64,000 bases of DNA from Methylobacter sp. (GCA_030653985.1 JAURYJ010000054.1:62001-126000); one strand, 5' to 3'. Shown: positions 17,377 to 28,862, numbered from the stretch's first letter. The notes: generated by a model from the sequence alone, not told the origin. Made by a program: numbers and translations.

Positions 17377-17440
17377 TAGGTAACTCGCAATAAATAAAAT
17401 ACCCCTTACAAAAGTAGCGGTTTATTTTTGCGTCTTGCCT
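17377..17440 (-). repeat. Dispersed repeat, copy B, inverted relative to copy A
   Basis: Reverse complement of the repeat at 11013-11110, lacking the nested REP-like hairpin. Together the two copies bracket the DUF1826-ZIP-ZigA-receptor-zur block. Confidence 0.88.
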
Positions 17441-17453
17441 TACCCTAAAGGCC

Positions 17454-18764
17454 TTAAACCAAACGCCCCCACAAATCATAGTCATCGGCTTCTTCCAGTT
17501 CGACATCGACAAAATCGCCGACTTTCAAATGCGTCGCACCATCGATAAACACTTGTCCGTCGATTTCCGGCGCATCGGCTTTGCTTCGTGCCACCGCGCC
17601 CTCTTCGACCACTTCATCGATCAGTACGGTTTCGATTCGGCCTATGCGTTGCTGCAATCGCGCCGCGCTGATTTCTGCCTGATGCGCCATAAATCGCGCC
17701 AGGCGTTCCTGCTTGACTTCTTCCGGAACCGGGTCAGGCAAGTCATTGGCCACCGCGCCTTTGACCGGCGAATAAGCAAAACAGCCGACTCTGTCCAGTT
17801 GCGCCTCGCTCATAAAGTCCAGCAACTGTTCGAATTCCTGCTCGGTTTCGCCCGGGAAGCCAACGATAAAGGTGCTGCGCAGGGTGATATCGGGACAGAT
17901 TTCACGCCAGGCTTTAATGCGCTCCAGATTATTCTCGCTGGCTGCCGGACGCTTCATTAATTTAAGAATACGGCTGTTGGCGTGTTGAAACGGTATGTCC
18001 AGATAAGGCAGGATTTTGCCCTCGGCCATTAACGGGATCACTTCATCGACATGCGGATACGGGTACACATAATGCATCCTGACCCAGATGCCCAAGTCGC
18101 CCAGCGCCTCGGCTAAATCATAAAAACGGGTTTTAACCGAACGACCTTTCCAGTACTTGCTTTGATATTTTAAATCCAAGCCATAGGCGCTGGTATCTTG
18201 CGACACCACCAGTAATTCCTTGACCCCGGCATTAGCCAGACGTTGGGCTTCCAGCATCACATCATCAATCGGCCTGCTGACCAGATCGCCGCGCATCGAC
18301 GGGATAATACAGAAGGTACAACGATGATTGCAGCCTTCGGAAATCTTCAAATAGGCATAATGCCGGGGCGTCAGTTTGATGCCTTGCGGCGGTACCAGGC
18401 TGATAAACGGATCATGTGGAGGCGGCAAATGCTCATGCACAGCAGCCACAACTTCTTCCAGGGCATGAGCGCCGGTCACTTTTAACACTTGCGGATGACG
18501 CGCCCTGATTTCATCTTCCCTGGAGCCCAAACAGCCGGTCACGATGACCTTGCCGTTTTGGGCCAGCGCTTCGCCAATGCTGTCCAGCGATTCTTCAACC
18601 GCCGCATCAATAAAGCCGCAGGTATTCACCACGACTAAATCGGCGTCCTGATAAGTCGGCGAAATGGTGTAACCCTCTGAACGCAGCTTGGTTAATATTC
18701 TTTCGCTATCGACCAGGGCTTTGGGGCAACCCAAACTAATAAAACCAATTTGTGGGGCAGTCAT
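17454..18764 (-). CDS. rimO: Ribosomal protein uS12 methylthiotransferase RimO
   Basis: 436-residue radical-SAM enzyme that methylthiolates an aspartate of ribosomal protein uS12. It has the UPF0004 domain first ([27 protein letters not shown] supply the three auxiliary-cluster cysteines), then the radical-SAM motif [16 protein letters not shown] (CxxxCxxC) near residue 145, and a C-terminal TRAM domain after about 375. The length is usual for the family. Confidence 0.95.
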   Translation of the reverse strand: MTAPQIGFISLGCPKALVDSERILTKLRSEGYTISPTYQDADLVVVNTCGFIDAAVEESLDSIGEALAQNGKVIVTGCLGSREDEIRARHPQVLKVTGAHALEEVVAAVHEHLPPPHDPFISLVPPQGIKLTPRHYAYLKISEGCNHRCTFCIIPSMRGDLVSRPIDDVMLEAQRLANAGVKELLVVSQDTSAYGLDLKYQSKYWKGRSVKTRFYDLAEALGDLGIWVRMHYVYPYPHVDEVIPLMAEGKILPYLDIPFQHANSRILKLMKRPAASENNLERIKAWREICPDITLRSTFIVGFPGETEQEFEQLLDFMSEAQLDRVGCFAYSPVKGAVANDLPDPVPEEVKQERLARFMAHQAEISAARLQQRIGRIETVLIDEVVEEGAVARSKADAPEIDGQVFIDGATHLKVGDFVDVELEEADDYDLWGRLV

Positions 18765-18824
18765 TTAAATCTCAGTTAATGGTAAAGCGCGTTAGTTTAT
18801 AGGAGTGGTCGCTTGAATAAAAAT

Positions 18825-19694
18825 TTAAAATACGGTATTCGTCTTAATCGCGCTCGGATGACGAATCAGCATCGACAAATGCCCCTTGCTTTTGCTCAGC
18901 CAGCCGCGCACTTCGACGGTTTTTCCCAAATAGCTATTCACATCGGGAAATAAATCCAGCCATTTGCGCTCAATACGCGCTTCAAATGTGTCGGAAAACT
19001 CCAGATAAACCGACTTTCGAGTCGTGCGCACATTAACCACCTTCCCTAGCAAACGCGTCCAACCCGGATGTCCGGCCTTAGTAAGACGACTAACCGGTAT
19101 TACCGCATATTCGGACCGCCGCCAAATGCCGAGCCTGGCAAGTTCTGCCTGATCCTGAGCTTTAACTAACTCATTGACATAAAGCAGATTAGGCGGATAA
19201 ATACTGACCGCCGCCAAACCCGCCGCGACCAGTTGCAAATTTATATGCTGCTTTTTTTCGGTGAACACATGCGCCAGCGTTCTGCCGTATTTATCGGTTT
19301 TTTCCGCGCTAATTTCCAGGCGGACCTTAGTATTTTTCAGTGTGTCGATCAACCACTGCTTGGCCTCGTCTCCGCCCGCATCGGCCGGTTTGTCCCGATG
19401 CTGAACCTCCGGTGTATTGATGCCCAAAAAGCGGATTTTGCGCCCATCCTCCAGCACCACAGTATCGCCATCGTAAACCGTCTTGACCCGATAAAAATCA
19501 TGGCCCGGTTTTATATCGAGTTTTTTTACATTGGCAACCGGACACCCGGTCGCATCGGTTCCCGACCGATTGCGACACTTCCACCCTCCCTGGCGGTCGG
19601 AAAAATGCTGGCTGCCGTCCGCATTCTGCCATTGATAAATTTCCGCGTTAACCCAGCCGGGTAAACATAACCATAAAACCAGTAAAATTCTCAT
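18825..19694 (-). CDS. Secreted DUF4124 / thermonuclease-like (TNase) protein
   Basis: 289 residues: signal peptide (MRILLVLWLCLPGWVNA), a short DUF4124-type segment (IYQWQNADGSQHFSD), then a staphylococcal-nuclease fold (YDGDTVVLEDGRKIRFLGINTPE; DKYGRTLAHVF). The nuclease residues Asp, Arg, Glu and the second Arg in these motifs look intact, suggesting a periplasmic or secreted nuclease. A C-terminal OB-like region follows (LLGKVVNVRTTRKSVYLEF). The start is taken at 19694, where a signal peptide begins; a longer frame to 19775 adds 27 unlikely residues. Confidence 0.82.
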   Translation of the reverse strand: MRILLVLWLCLPGWVNAEIYQWQNADGSQHFSDRQGGWKCRNRSGTDATGCPVANVKKLDIKPGHDFYRVKTVYDGDTVVLEDGRKIRFLGINTPEVQHRDKPADAGGDEAKQWLIDTLKNTKVRLEISAEKTDKYGRTLAHVFTEKKQHINLQLVAAGLAAVSIYPPNLLYVNELVKAQDQAELARLGIWRRSEYAVIPVSRLTKAGHPGWTRLLGKVVNVRTTRKSVYLEFSDTFEARIERKWLDLFPDVNSYLGKTVEVRGWLSKSKGHLSMLIRHPSAIKTNTVF

Positions 19695-19867
19695 AAGCCT
19701 GTCTGTGTAATGATTAAGATGACACGTTGTAATCCAGCTAAAACATGCGGGTCTATCTTGTTGTCTGGAGTGCAAGCTTCACCTGTTATGCAAGCAAAGC
19801 TTGGACTCCTGCTCAATCCCATTCGGAGCCAGCTTCATTTTTACAATTGATACTTTCAAGCATAATA

Positions 19868-22800
19868 TTACAAATCGCCATAAACTAAATGCTCCAGCGC
19901 CTTAGTCAGGGCGATATAGGGAAACAAGTTAACCTGTAATCGGTTGTTAATTTCCTGATAAATCCGCCGGTACCGGTTGATTTTTTGTTGTTGATCTTGC
20001 TGTTCGAAGTAATCGGTACAAGTTTCAACGTTGTTTGCCAGCATGGCCTTAAGCAAACGACCTGTGACTCGTTTCATATCTTCTTGCAATTCATTCAGTA
20101 CTTTTCGCTCCCAATAATCGTGCATAGGCATCTTTGCCAACTGTTCATTGATCGCTACCAAGCCCAGATAACCGGTGATTTCATTGAACAGTTTCAGGGT
20201 GGCGACAAAATCCCCCGAGGTTTCGGCGGATAACGAAACAATTAGCGGAAAATCATTGAGACTGGATATAAACACCAGACGTAGCGCCAGCGGCTCGGGA
20301 ATACCGTCTTGCCGATGTTGCACCAGTTGTTCGGTAAACCCGGTGTGCTCATTGTTAAAATAGTGTTCATAGTCTGTTAAATGGCGGCTATAACAATTAA
20401 CAGTCTGTTCATTCGGCCGGATTTTTCTCCCCTGCATCAAGGCCCAACGACAAAAACCGATTAGCGTATTTTCCAGCTGCAGCAATAACCGGTATTGCTT
20501 ATCGGCCGCTATATTATTGTCCAGCTCAGCAACCGCATGCCGCAAGGCGTCGCCGTTTAAAACCCGGTCGAAGGTCAGATAACAAGTCACATGATCCAGG
20601 ATGTTTTCGCTGTCAACATCCAAATTTAAAAATCCGCATCCGGCCTGATTGATGATTTTATTGCTCATTAAAGTCGCTTTAATTTCATGAGCCAAGGGGT
20701 GACCAGACAAATAGCTTGAATACTGCTTACTAACCAACTCAGGAAAATAAGCCTGTAAATAACGGTGACAGCATTCTTCCTGCAATAAAGCGGATTGCTG
20801 CTGTATTAACTGGGTCAGGTACATTTTGCTGGCCGCCATCAATACCGCCAATTCGGGCCGGGTTATCATTTGTCCGGGTCGGGACATGACTTCTTTAGTT
20901 TGCGGAAAACAGGCAACCGCCCTATCGAAAAAACCGGCGGCTTCCAAACGTTCGGCCAGTTGTAAATAAACCGCCGAATCTTCTATGCAACGTAATTGCT
21001 CCAACGATAAACAAAGACTTTGGTCTATATTATCGGCCAACACCAACCGGCAAACATCCTGGGTCATACTGATAAATAACGGCTGATAATCAACAATTCG
21101 GTTTTTCTTTTGCAGGCTGACCAGAAAGATTTTTAAATTCACTTCATGATCGGAGGTATCGACGCCCGCCGAATTATCAACCGCATCGGTGTTAATGCGC
21201 CCTCCCCTCAAACTGTATTCGATACGCGCTTTTTGAGTGAAGCCCAAATTAGCACCTTCGCCGACGACACTGGCGCCCAAATCGACTGCGTTCACCCGCA
21301 CATTATCATTGGCCCGGTCACCCACTTCTTCGTGTCTTTCGCTACTGGCTTTTACGTAAGTGCCGATACCGCCCAACCATAATAATTCTACCGGAGCCAT
21401 CAGCAAGTAACGAATCAGGGATTCACCATCCAGCGCTTTGTAACGTAAGCCTAACCATTTTTTCAACTCAGGAGATAGCGGAATATCTTTGGCCGATCTC
21501 AGATAAACACCGCCGCCCTCTGAAATCAGCGTACGCTCATAATCATTCCAACTAGAGCCCGGCAACTCAAACAATCGCTTGCGTTCATTAAAAGCAGCCT
21601 CGCTATCGGACGGATTAGGATCGATAAAAATATGCTGTCCGCTAAAAGCCGCCTTTAGCCGGATAAACGGCGACAACAACATGCCGTTACCGAACACATC
21701 GCCGTCCATGCTGCCGATACCGACGACCGTAAAAGCTTCGTTTTGTATGTCTTTGCCTACAGGACGTAGGTAAGGGGCGTGAGCAGGAGCGGAAGCTTTG
21801 CCTACAGGACGTAGGTAAGGGGCGTGAGCAGGAGCGGAAGCTTTGCCTACTTCCTGTGGGTAAGGAGCGGAAGCCTTGGCAATTTCCCGAAAATGGCGTT
21901 TTACACATTCCCAAGCTCCGCGCGCGGTAATACCCAGCGCTTTATGGTCATAACCATAAGCGCCGCCGCTGGCAAAGGCATCGCCCAGCCAGAACTGATA
22001 TTCTGCCGAAACCGCATTGGCCATATCGGAAAACTGCGCCGTGCCTTTATCGGCGGCCACCACCAGATAAGGATCAGGATCATCGTAACTGACAATGTTG
22101 TGCGGCTTGGCAACCTTGTCGTCGATATAATTGTCGGTTAAATCCAGTAAACCGCGTATCAAGGTGAGATAGGCTTTTTTGCCTGCCTCCCTGGTTGCCA
22201 AACTGGAGGACTTTGAACCATCCTTTTTCACAACAAATCCGCCCTTGGCACCAGTCGGGATAATCAAAGCATTTTTGCTCACCTGGGTTTGCATCAGCCC
22301 CAGAATTTCGGTTCTAAAATCATCGGGACGATCCGACCAACGGATACCGCCACGGGAAATCTTACCGCTACGCAAATGTATGCCCTCCATGTCCACCGCA
22401 TGAACATAAATCTCATTTTGCGGCCTGGGCGCGGGCATATCGATAATACCCAGACTGTTAATTTTAAAGGCGATGAAATAGTCCGCCAAACCGCGACGCA
22501 GATGAAAATTACAGCGCATGGTCGCATCAATCAGGTTAAACAGAGTACGCAAAATCCGGTCATCATTAATATCGGAAACCGAGTCGATGCTTGCCAGCAA
22601 GTGCAAGCGCAACGGAAAGACAACCTGCTCTTCCCGTATTGCCGGATCGTCCCAATCAGGATTCAGCCTAAAGCGCAGTTCAAAGTAATTAAACAAGCCT
22701 AGCGCAACCGGCGGATTATTAAGCAAAGCATGATGTACACTGGCGCGGGTGGTTTGATGCCCTAGTTGCAGATAGTAATTCCGGTAAGCCCTGAGCACAT

Positions 22801-23338
22801 CGATTTCCTGCCAGGTCATGCCGGTCAGAACACACAGCTTGTTCAGTGCATCATTTTCGACCTTCCCATCCATTATCACTTGAATGGTTTCCAGCATCCG
22901 GCTTCTTAACTGGGTGAATGAGGCGCACTGGCTTTTTGCCGCCTTGATGGTGAAGCTTTTGATAAACAAGCTAATGCCATCGACCGTAAGCGAAAACTGC
23001 ACCTGATCCACCACCCTTAAATGCATGTTTTCCAGAACCGGAATATATTCGTCCAGGTAGCGGGGTTGTCGACCATAAAAATGCAGCCGATAATAATCGA
23101 CTCTCTTGCAGGGATTAAGCAGGCTAATGCGTTGCTCGTTTGACACTAAGATGCGCTCAAGGTTCAGCATATCTTTTAGCGCATAACGCGGCGAAACCAA
23201 CGTCCGATATTCGGCTGAAAACGCGGCATGGTATTTTTGCCACAGTTGTCGGCCGCTTGCTGCGCCCAAAGCTCTTTCAGCGATACGCTGCAAGGCAATC
23301 TGCCAATTTTGGGTTTGTCTTCTCAATGGCTTATCCAC
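19868..23338 (-). CDS. gdhB: NAD-specific glutamate dehydrogenase, large class
   Basis: 1156-residue enzyme of the large NAD-GDH family that deaminates glutamate to 2-oxoglutarate. Recognisable segments: RGGIRWSDRPDDFRTEILGLMQTQ, IPTGAKGGFVVKK, TAQFSDMANAVS and FTVVGIGSMDGDVFGNGMLLS, the nucleotide-binding core. It lacks roughly 400-500 N-terminal residues of the 180-kDa class and so resembles the ~115-kDa form. Between REIA and KDIQNEAF an insertion of about 41 residues is encoded by a 45-bp tandem repeat (21752-21874) that is absent from the family. The frame stays open through it. Confidence 0.88.
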   Translation of the reverse strand: MDKPLRRQTQNWQIALQRIAERALGAASGRQLWQKYHAAFSAEYRTLVSPRYALKDMLNLERILVSNEQRISLLNPCKRVDYYRLHFYGRQPRYLDEYIPVLENMHLRVVDQVQFSLTVDGISLFIKSFTIKAAKSQCASFTQLRSRMLETIQVIMDGKVENDALNKLCVLTGMTWQEIDVLRAYRNYYLQLGHQTTRASVHHALLNNPPVALGLFNYFELRFRLNPDWDDPAIREEQVVFPLRLHLLASIDSVSDINDDRILRTLFNLIDATMRCNFHLRRGLADYFIAFKINSLGIIDMPAPRPQNEIYVHAVDMEGIHLRSGKISRGGIRWSDRPDDFRTEILGLMQTQVSKNALIIPTGAKGGFVVKKDGSKSSSLATREAGKKAYLTLIRGLLDLTDNYIDDKVAKPHNIVSYDDPDPYLVVAADKGTAQFSDMANAVSAEYQFWLGDAFASGGAYGYDHKALGITARGAWECVKRHFREIAKASAPYPQEVGKASAPAHAPYLRPVGKASAPAHAPYLRPVGKDIQNEAFTVVGIGSMDGDVFGNGMLLSPFIRLKAAFSGQHIFIDPNPSDSEAAFNERKRLFELPGSSWNDYERTLISEGGGVYLRSAKDIPLSPELKKWLGLRYKALDGESLIRYLLMAPVELLWLGGIGTYVKASSERHEEVGDRANDNVRVNAVDLGASVVGEGANLGFTQKARIEYSLRGGRINTDAVDNSAGVDTSDHEVNLKIFLVSLQKKNRIVDYQPLFISMTQDVCRLVLADNIDQSLCLSLEQLRCIEDSAVYLQLAERLEAAGFFDRAVACFPQTKEVMSRPGQMITRPELAVLMAASKMYLTQLIQQQSALLQEECCHRYLQAYFPELVSKQYSSYLSGHPLAHEIKATLMSNKIINQAGCGFLNLDVDSENILDHVTCYLTFDRVLNGDALRHAVAELDNNIAADKQYRLLLQLENTLIGFCRWALMQGRKIRPNEQTVNCYSRHLTDYEHYFNNEHTGFTEQLVQHRQDGIPEPLALRLVFISSLNDFPLIVSLSAETSGDFVATLKLFNEITGYLGLVAINEQLAKMPMHDYWERKVLNELQEDMKRVTGRLLKAMLANNVETCTDYFEQQDQQQKINRYRRIYQEINNRLQVNLFPYIALTKALEHLVYGDL
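21752..21874. repeat. 45-bp tandem repeat inserted in frame in the glutamate dehydrogenase gene
   Basis: Units at 21752-21796 and 21797-21841 are identical (each begins TTTGCCTACAGGACGTAGG), followed by a diverged shorter unit at 21842-21874. Each unit is 15 codons and reads KASAPAHAPYLRPVG on the coding strand. GCCTAC/GTAGG is a small palindrome like those in dispersed intergenic repeats. Confidence 0.93.
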
Positions 23339-23444
23339 CTGTCACTATTCAGCAGTAAAAAAACACTCGAACCGCTCCATGCATCGCCTAAAGCGCGTAC
23401 CTTTAGCGCTCTACCCCATCCGTCGTTAATGGATTTAATCTATC

Positions 23445-23465
23445 GTGGGCGCGAATTTATTCGCG
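23445..23465. repeat. Dispersed GCGCGAATTTATTCGCG palindrome
   Basis: GTGGGCGCGAATTTATTCGCG, one arm of the repeat family also seen at 17338, 38944 and 57600. It lies in the gap between the glutamate dehydrogenase and the RsbW-like gene. Confidence 0.85.
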
Positions 23466-23473
23466 TAGTAGCG

Positions 23474-23899
23474 TCAACTCAGATATTTTATAATTTCCAA
23501 CACATTACAATCGCCCTGCCGGGTATAGGTAACCGAATCCATCAAAGTACGGATAAAAAATATACCCATACCGCCTTCTTGAGGATGCTCAAAATCCGGT
23601 AACGGCACCGATTCCAGATCAAAGCCCTGACCGTGATCGTACACCTTGATATTCAGCTCATTTTCATGGATATGAATAGATACTCTGACGGTGTCTTTCG
23701 GATTGCCAAAGTTTGCATGTTTGATCGCGTTAACTGTCGCTTCCGTTAACACCAGATTTAAATGATAAGCCAACGCTTCCCGGTCACCGGAGTAATCATC
23801 CAATTCTTTCGCGATATGCTCACCGATACTTCCGATCAAATCCAGATATTTGGTCTGCGTCGGAATGATTACCTCTACCTGAATAACCGAATTACACAT
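23474..23899 (-). CDS. RsbW/SpoIIAB-type serine kinase (anti-sigma factor-like ATPase)
   Basis: 141-residue GHKL ATPase. It shows the N-box NLVLTEATVNAIKHANFG (Glu and Asn for Mg-ATP), the G1 box DHGQGFD and the G2 box EGGMGIFFIRTLMD. Such proteins phosphorylate a STAS partner and may sequester a sigma factor or other target. The partner is probably the STAS protein encoded 9 nt upstream in the same operon. No PP2C phosphatase or sigma factor is nearby, so the output is unknown. Confidence 0.88.
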   Translation of the reverse strand: MCNSVIQVEVIIPTQTKYLDLIGSIGEHIAKELDDYSGDREALAYHLNLVLTEATVNAIKHANFGNPKDTVRVSIHIHENELNIKVYDHGQGFDLESVPLPDFEHPQEGGMGIFFIRTLMDSVTYTRQGDCNVLEIIKYLS

Positions 23900-23908
23900 A
23901 CATAACCT

Positions 23909-24247
23909 CTATGTTTCGTTATCAAAAGCTTCATTTAAATCGGCATAGATTTCAAATATCCTGTTTAAGCGGGTCAACTCAAACATCGATAACACCTGTT
24001 GCTGCAAGTTAGTGATAACCAACTTGCCCGACTTGGCCGCTGCATTTTTATGGCCCGACAGTAAAGCGCCCAAACCGGAGCTATCAATAAAACGGACTTG
24101 TTCCAGTTGGACAATAATATTGATTTGACCCTGCTCTATCAGCCGCAAAATAGTCCCCTTTAATTCAGCTGAATTATGCGCATCTATCCTTTCTTCTTTA
24201 ATAAAAAGGACAGTACAACCATTTGTTTTTTGCAGAGTTAAATTCAT
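23909..24247 (-). CDS. STAS-domain anti-anti-sigma factor-like protein
   Basis: 112-residue single STAS domain with the conserved phospho-acceptor region VRFIDSSGLGALLSGHK (Ser in DSSGLG near residue 57). It should switch partner with the RsbW-like kinase encoded just downstream. The pair lies between the glutamate dehydrogenase gene and the distal end of the CRISPR array; no functional link to CRISPR is visible. Confidence 0.9.
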   Translation of the reverse strand: MNLTLQKTNGCTVLFIKEERIDAHNSAELKGTILRLIEQGQINIIVQLEQVRFIDSSGLGALLSGHKNAAAKSGKLVITNLQQQVLSMFELTRLNRIFEIYADLNEAFDNET

Positions 24248-24424
24248 TGGTTTTTCTTGAAAGTAATAAATAGTTAAAACAAAACTTGTAGCCGAATCAT
24301 AGCATCATAAGCAATTTTAGAAATCTATTATCCTAGAAAAGTCAATTGACCCGCGAAAGAAAAGACACGAAAAACACGAAAATACTTAAAGAGTGTCCAA
24401 ACTGTAGACCTACAAACTTATATA

Positions 24425-27400
24425 CGGTTCATCCCCACGGGTGTGGGGAACGCCTATTTAGCCGGATCGCTTTATGTTTCTGCGTCGGTTCATCCCCACG
24501 GGTGTGGGGAACGCCGTCGTCGTCCAGCCAGAACACACGATCGATACGGTTCATCCCCACGGGTGTGGGGAACGCGTCAGCCAGCTCTTTCCGGATCGCA
24601 TAAATATCGGTTCATCCCCACGGGTGTGGGGAACGCTTTATTAGGGGTCGTACGCTTGGTGACTCCAACGGTTCATCCCCACGGGTGTGGGGAACGCAAG
24701 TCATCAGCGCCGTTAATACCCAGCATCATCGGTTCATCCCCACGGGTGTGGGGAACGCTGCGTAAGCTCGGCTTTATAAACGCCATTCGCCGGTTCATCC
24801 CCACGGGTGTGGGGAACGCTATGAGCAAACAGCGTCGGAATGCCGCAAGGCCGGTTCATCCCCACGGGTGTGGGGAACGCCTAATCGCGCTAAACGCCGC
24901 CATGCCCAAGCCCGGTTCATCCCCACGGGTGTGGGGAACGCATCAAAGGAAATGGAAGTTTTATTTCAGTGCTTGGTTCATCCCCACGGGTGTGGGGAAC
25001 GCTGAGTAAAAATAAGACAAAGGCGATGAATATCCGGTTCATCCCCACGGGTGTGGGGAACGCTCTGCCGTGTTCCGTAAAGGGGGTGACATTGCCGGTT
25101 CATCCCCACGGGTGTGGGGAACGCTCTCTAAAACAATATCTCTGTTTTTTAAATAGCGGTTCATCCCCACGGGTGTGGGGAACGCATAGCCATATCACGA
25201 ATTTCCCATTGTGCAGACGGTTCATCCCCACGGGTGTGGGGAACGCGGTTAGGTATTCACAAAACTGTTCAGGACTCGCGGTTCATCCCCACGGGTGTGG
25301 GGAACGCGCGTGTTGATGTTGTCTACATTCGCCCCGCGTACGGTTCATCCCCACGGGTGTGGGGAACGCTCTATGACAAAAGACCCAATGAGCTGTGCCC
25401 GCGGTTCATCCCCACGGGTGTGGGGAACGCTCTCTGGCATAAGTCATAAATTTTTCTACTGCCGGTTCATCCCCACGGGTGTGGGGAACGCGTTATCTTA
25501 ATATATCCAAGTTAGTTGATGAGCGGTTCATCCCCACGGGTGTGGGGAACGCTATCCACTCATCGTAAAACCGGATGATGGAATCGGTTCATCCCCACGG
25601 GTGTGGGGAACGCTAATATAGCCTCCCTATTCCTGGAATAATAATCGGTTCATCCCCACGGGTGTGGGGAACGCGTTGTATGGTTGGCGAGTGGCTAGGC
25701 TGGTAACGGTTCATGCCCACGGGTGTGGGGAACGCTGGCAAGCTGGGACAGATGCCGACACCGAAGCCGGTTCATCCCCACGGGTGTGGGGAACGCTAAA
25801 AGAGCTGGCCGACGCCAAGGGAGCATTGCGGTTCATCCCCACGGGTGTGGGGAACGCTCCACGCACTCAATCAGTCGGGCTATTTCGACCGGTTCATCCC
25901 CACGGGTGTGGGGAACGCTTTGTCCAGCATAAAGATTTTTACCGTATTGGCGGTTCATCCCCACGGGTGTGGGGAACGCTTAAAATCCCTACGCAGCATA
26001 GGGATGTAAGGCGGTTCATCCCCACGGGTGTGGGGAACGCTTTTATAGTGATACCGTACTTCGTTGGCCCACCGGTTCATCCCCACGGGTGTGGGGAACG
26101 CTACGGCATTACCGAATGGAGTGCCGCCCAAAGCGGTTCATCCCCACGGGTGTGGGGAACGCGTTGGTTTCTTCGGCTGTCATTTCTTTTGGGTCGGTTC
26201 ATCCCCACGGGTGTGGGGAACGCATTTTGGATGCTACCAGCAAGCAGGGCATTATCGGTTCATCCCCACGGGTGTGGGGAACGCCCGCTCCCGTTCCTGT
26301 TCGATGTAGCGGTTAACGGTTCATCCCCACGGGTGTGGGGAACGCCGCATCCGGTATGGATCGTGCGTTGTTTGTTGCGGTTCATCCCCACGGGTGTGGG
26401 GAACGCTCAGCAATGGCCATCAGAGCGTCAACAACAACAGGTTCATCCCCACGGGTGTGGGGAACGCGATTGCCTTATCACTATGCCGAGGCGGGCGGGC
26501 GGTTCATCCCCACGGGTGTGGGGAACGCTGCCATAATAAGCCGCTATGATAAGTGTTGGGCGGTTCATCCCCACGGGTGTGGGGAACGCGTTGATGTTGC
26601 CTTGGGACTCTCAATGCGTGACGGTTCATCCCCACGGGTGTGGGGAACGCTAAGAAGCAATCAATCGGATCGCCGTCATTGCCGGTTCATCCCCACGGGT
26701 GTGGGGAACGCTTAAAAACGGTCTGAAGGTCATTGCCAATCGCCGGTTCATCCCCACGGGTGTGGGGAACGCTATCACCGGCAATGGTTCGCAAGCCGAA
26801 TAACCGGTTCATCCCCACGGGTGTGGGGAACGCACGTCCAGCGTCGAAGCAGACGAGGCCAAGTGCGGTTCATCCCCACGGGTGTGGGGAACGCATAGTA
26901 TCAACACCTAGCAGTTCGGCGAGCTGCGGTTCATCCCCACGGGTGTGGGGAACGCCGTGACAACTGCACTCAGCATGCACGTTATTTACGGTTCATCCCC
27001 ACGGGTGTGGGGAACGCATTTAGACTTAAGTTATGAGGAAAATCAAGCACGGTTCATCCCCACGGGTGTGGGGAACGCGTGGTATAATTATTAACAGTTA
27101 AGTCAATCCGCGGTTAATCCACACGGGTCTTGGGAACGGCTTGATTGTTAATAATGCAGCGTGGCCGTACACGGTTCATCCCCACGGGTGTGGGGAACGC
27201 CGAAAGCTTAGCGGATGATATGGGTATTGATGCGGTTCATCCCCACGGGTGTGGGGAACGCTACGGATGGGAGGATTTAACGGAATCAGAGAGCGGTTCA
27301 TCCCCACGGGTGTGGGGAACGCCTTTTCCGCTAATTGCTTTTGATATTTCATAACGGTTCATCCCCACGGGTGTGGGGAACGCTTTGCAGCTATATAGCC

Positions 27401-27566
27401 CCGTGCAAACGCGACCGGTTCATCCCCACGGGTGTGGGGAACGCCTCACATGATGACAAGCGTTTTTTTGCACCTACGGTTCATCCCCACGGGTGTGGGG
27501 AACGCCTTTTCCGCTGATTGCTTTTGATATTTCATAGCGGTTCATCCCCACGGGTGTGGGGAACGC
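24425..27566 (-). CRISPR. Type I-E CRISPR array, 52 repeats and 51 spacers
   Basis: 29-bp repeats with 32-bp spacers (two of 33), period 61. In the crRNA sense (minus strand) the repeat begins GCGTTCCCCAC, has stem CCCCAC/GTGGGG and ends in handle GATGAACCG. The first repeat on this strand is 27538-27566 (leader side) and the last 24425-24453. Most repeats are identical. Variants are at 24974 (first base), 25707 (one base), 26439 (first base) and 27111 (six changes that break the stem). Spacers at 27323-27354 and 27506-27537 are nearly identical. Apparent plus-strand proteins across the array are repeat translations. Confidence 0.99.
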
Positions 27567-27651
27567 ACTGATCATAACATATTGTTAATAAAAAGAAATA
27601 ACCTCTTCCAGTTTTCCACCGAAAAAACAGCCGTTTTTTACCCTTAAGTTG
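27567..27651 (-). promoter_or_regulatory. CRISPR leader
   Basis: 85-bp AT-rich segment between cas2 and the first repeat. Its repeat-proximal end reads GTTATGATCAGT on the minus strand, similar in place and sequence to the end of the E. coli I-E leader. TATGAT (complement of 27571-27576) is a possible -10 box; the -35 is weak. Confidence 0.75.
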
Positions 27652-28849
<1,198 letters not shown>

Positions 28850-28862
28850 ACGAACAATGACC

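Larger units (their letters stand above)
17131..17453. other. 323-bp intergenic region between zur and rimO, repeat-rich
   Basis: It holds a Zur box (17157-17175), an 11-bp-stem hairpin (17302-17330), a copy of the GCGCGAATAAATTCGCGC palindrome (17338-17355) and repeat copy B (17377-17440). No coding sequence is visible. Confidence 0.75.

Noticed and set aside
24346-27517. Many plus-strand ORFs with repeated GSSPRVWGT / RFIPTGVGNA / VHPHGCGER motifs
   Set aside because: They are three-frame translations of the CRISPR repeat; the array has no coding function on that strand.
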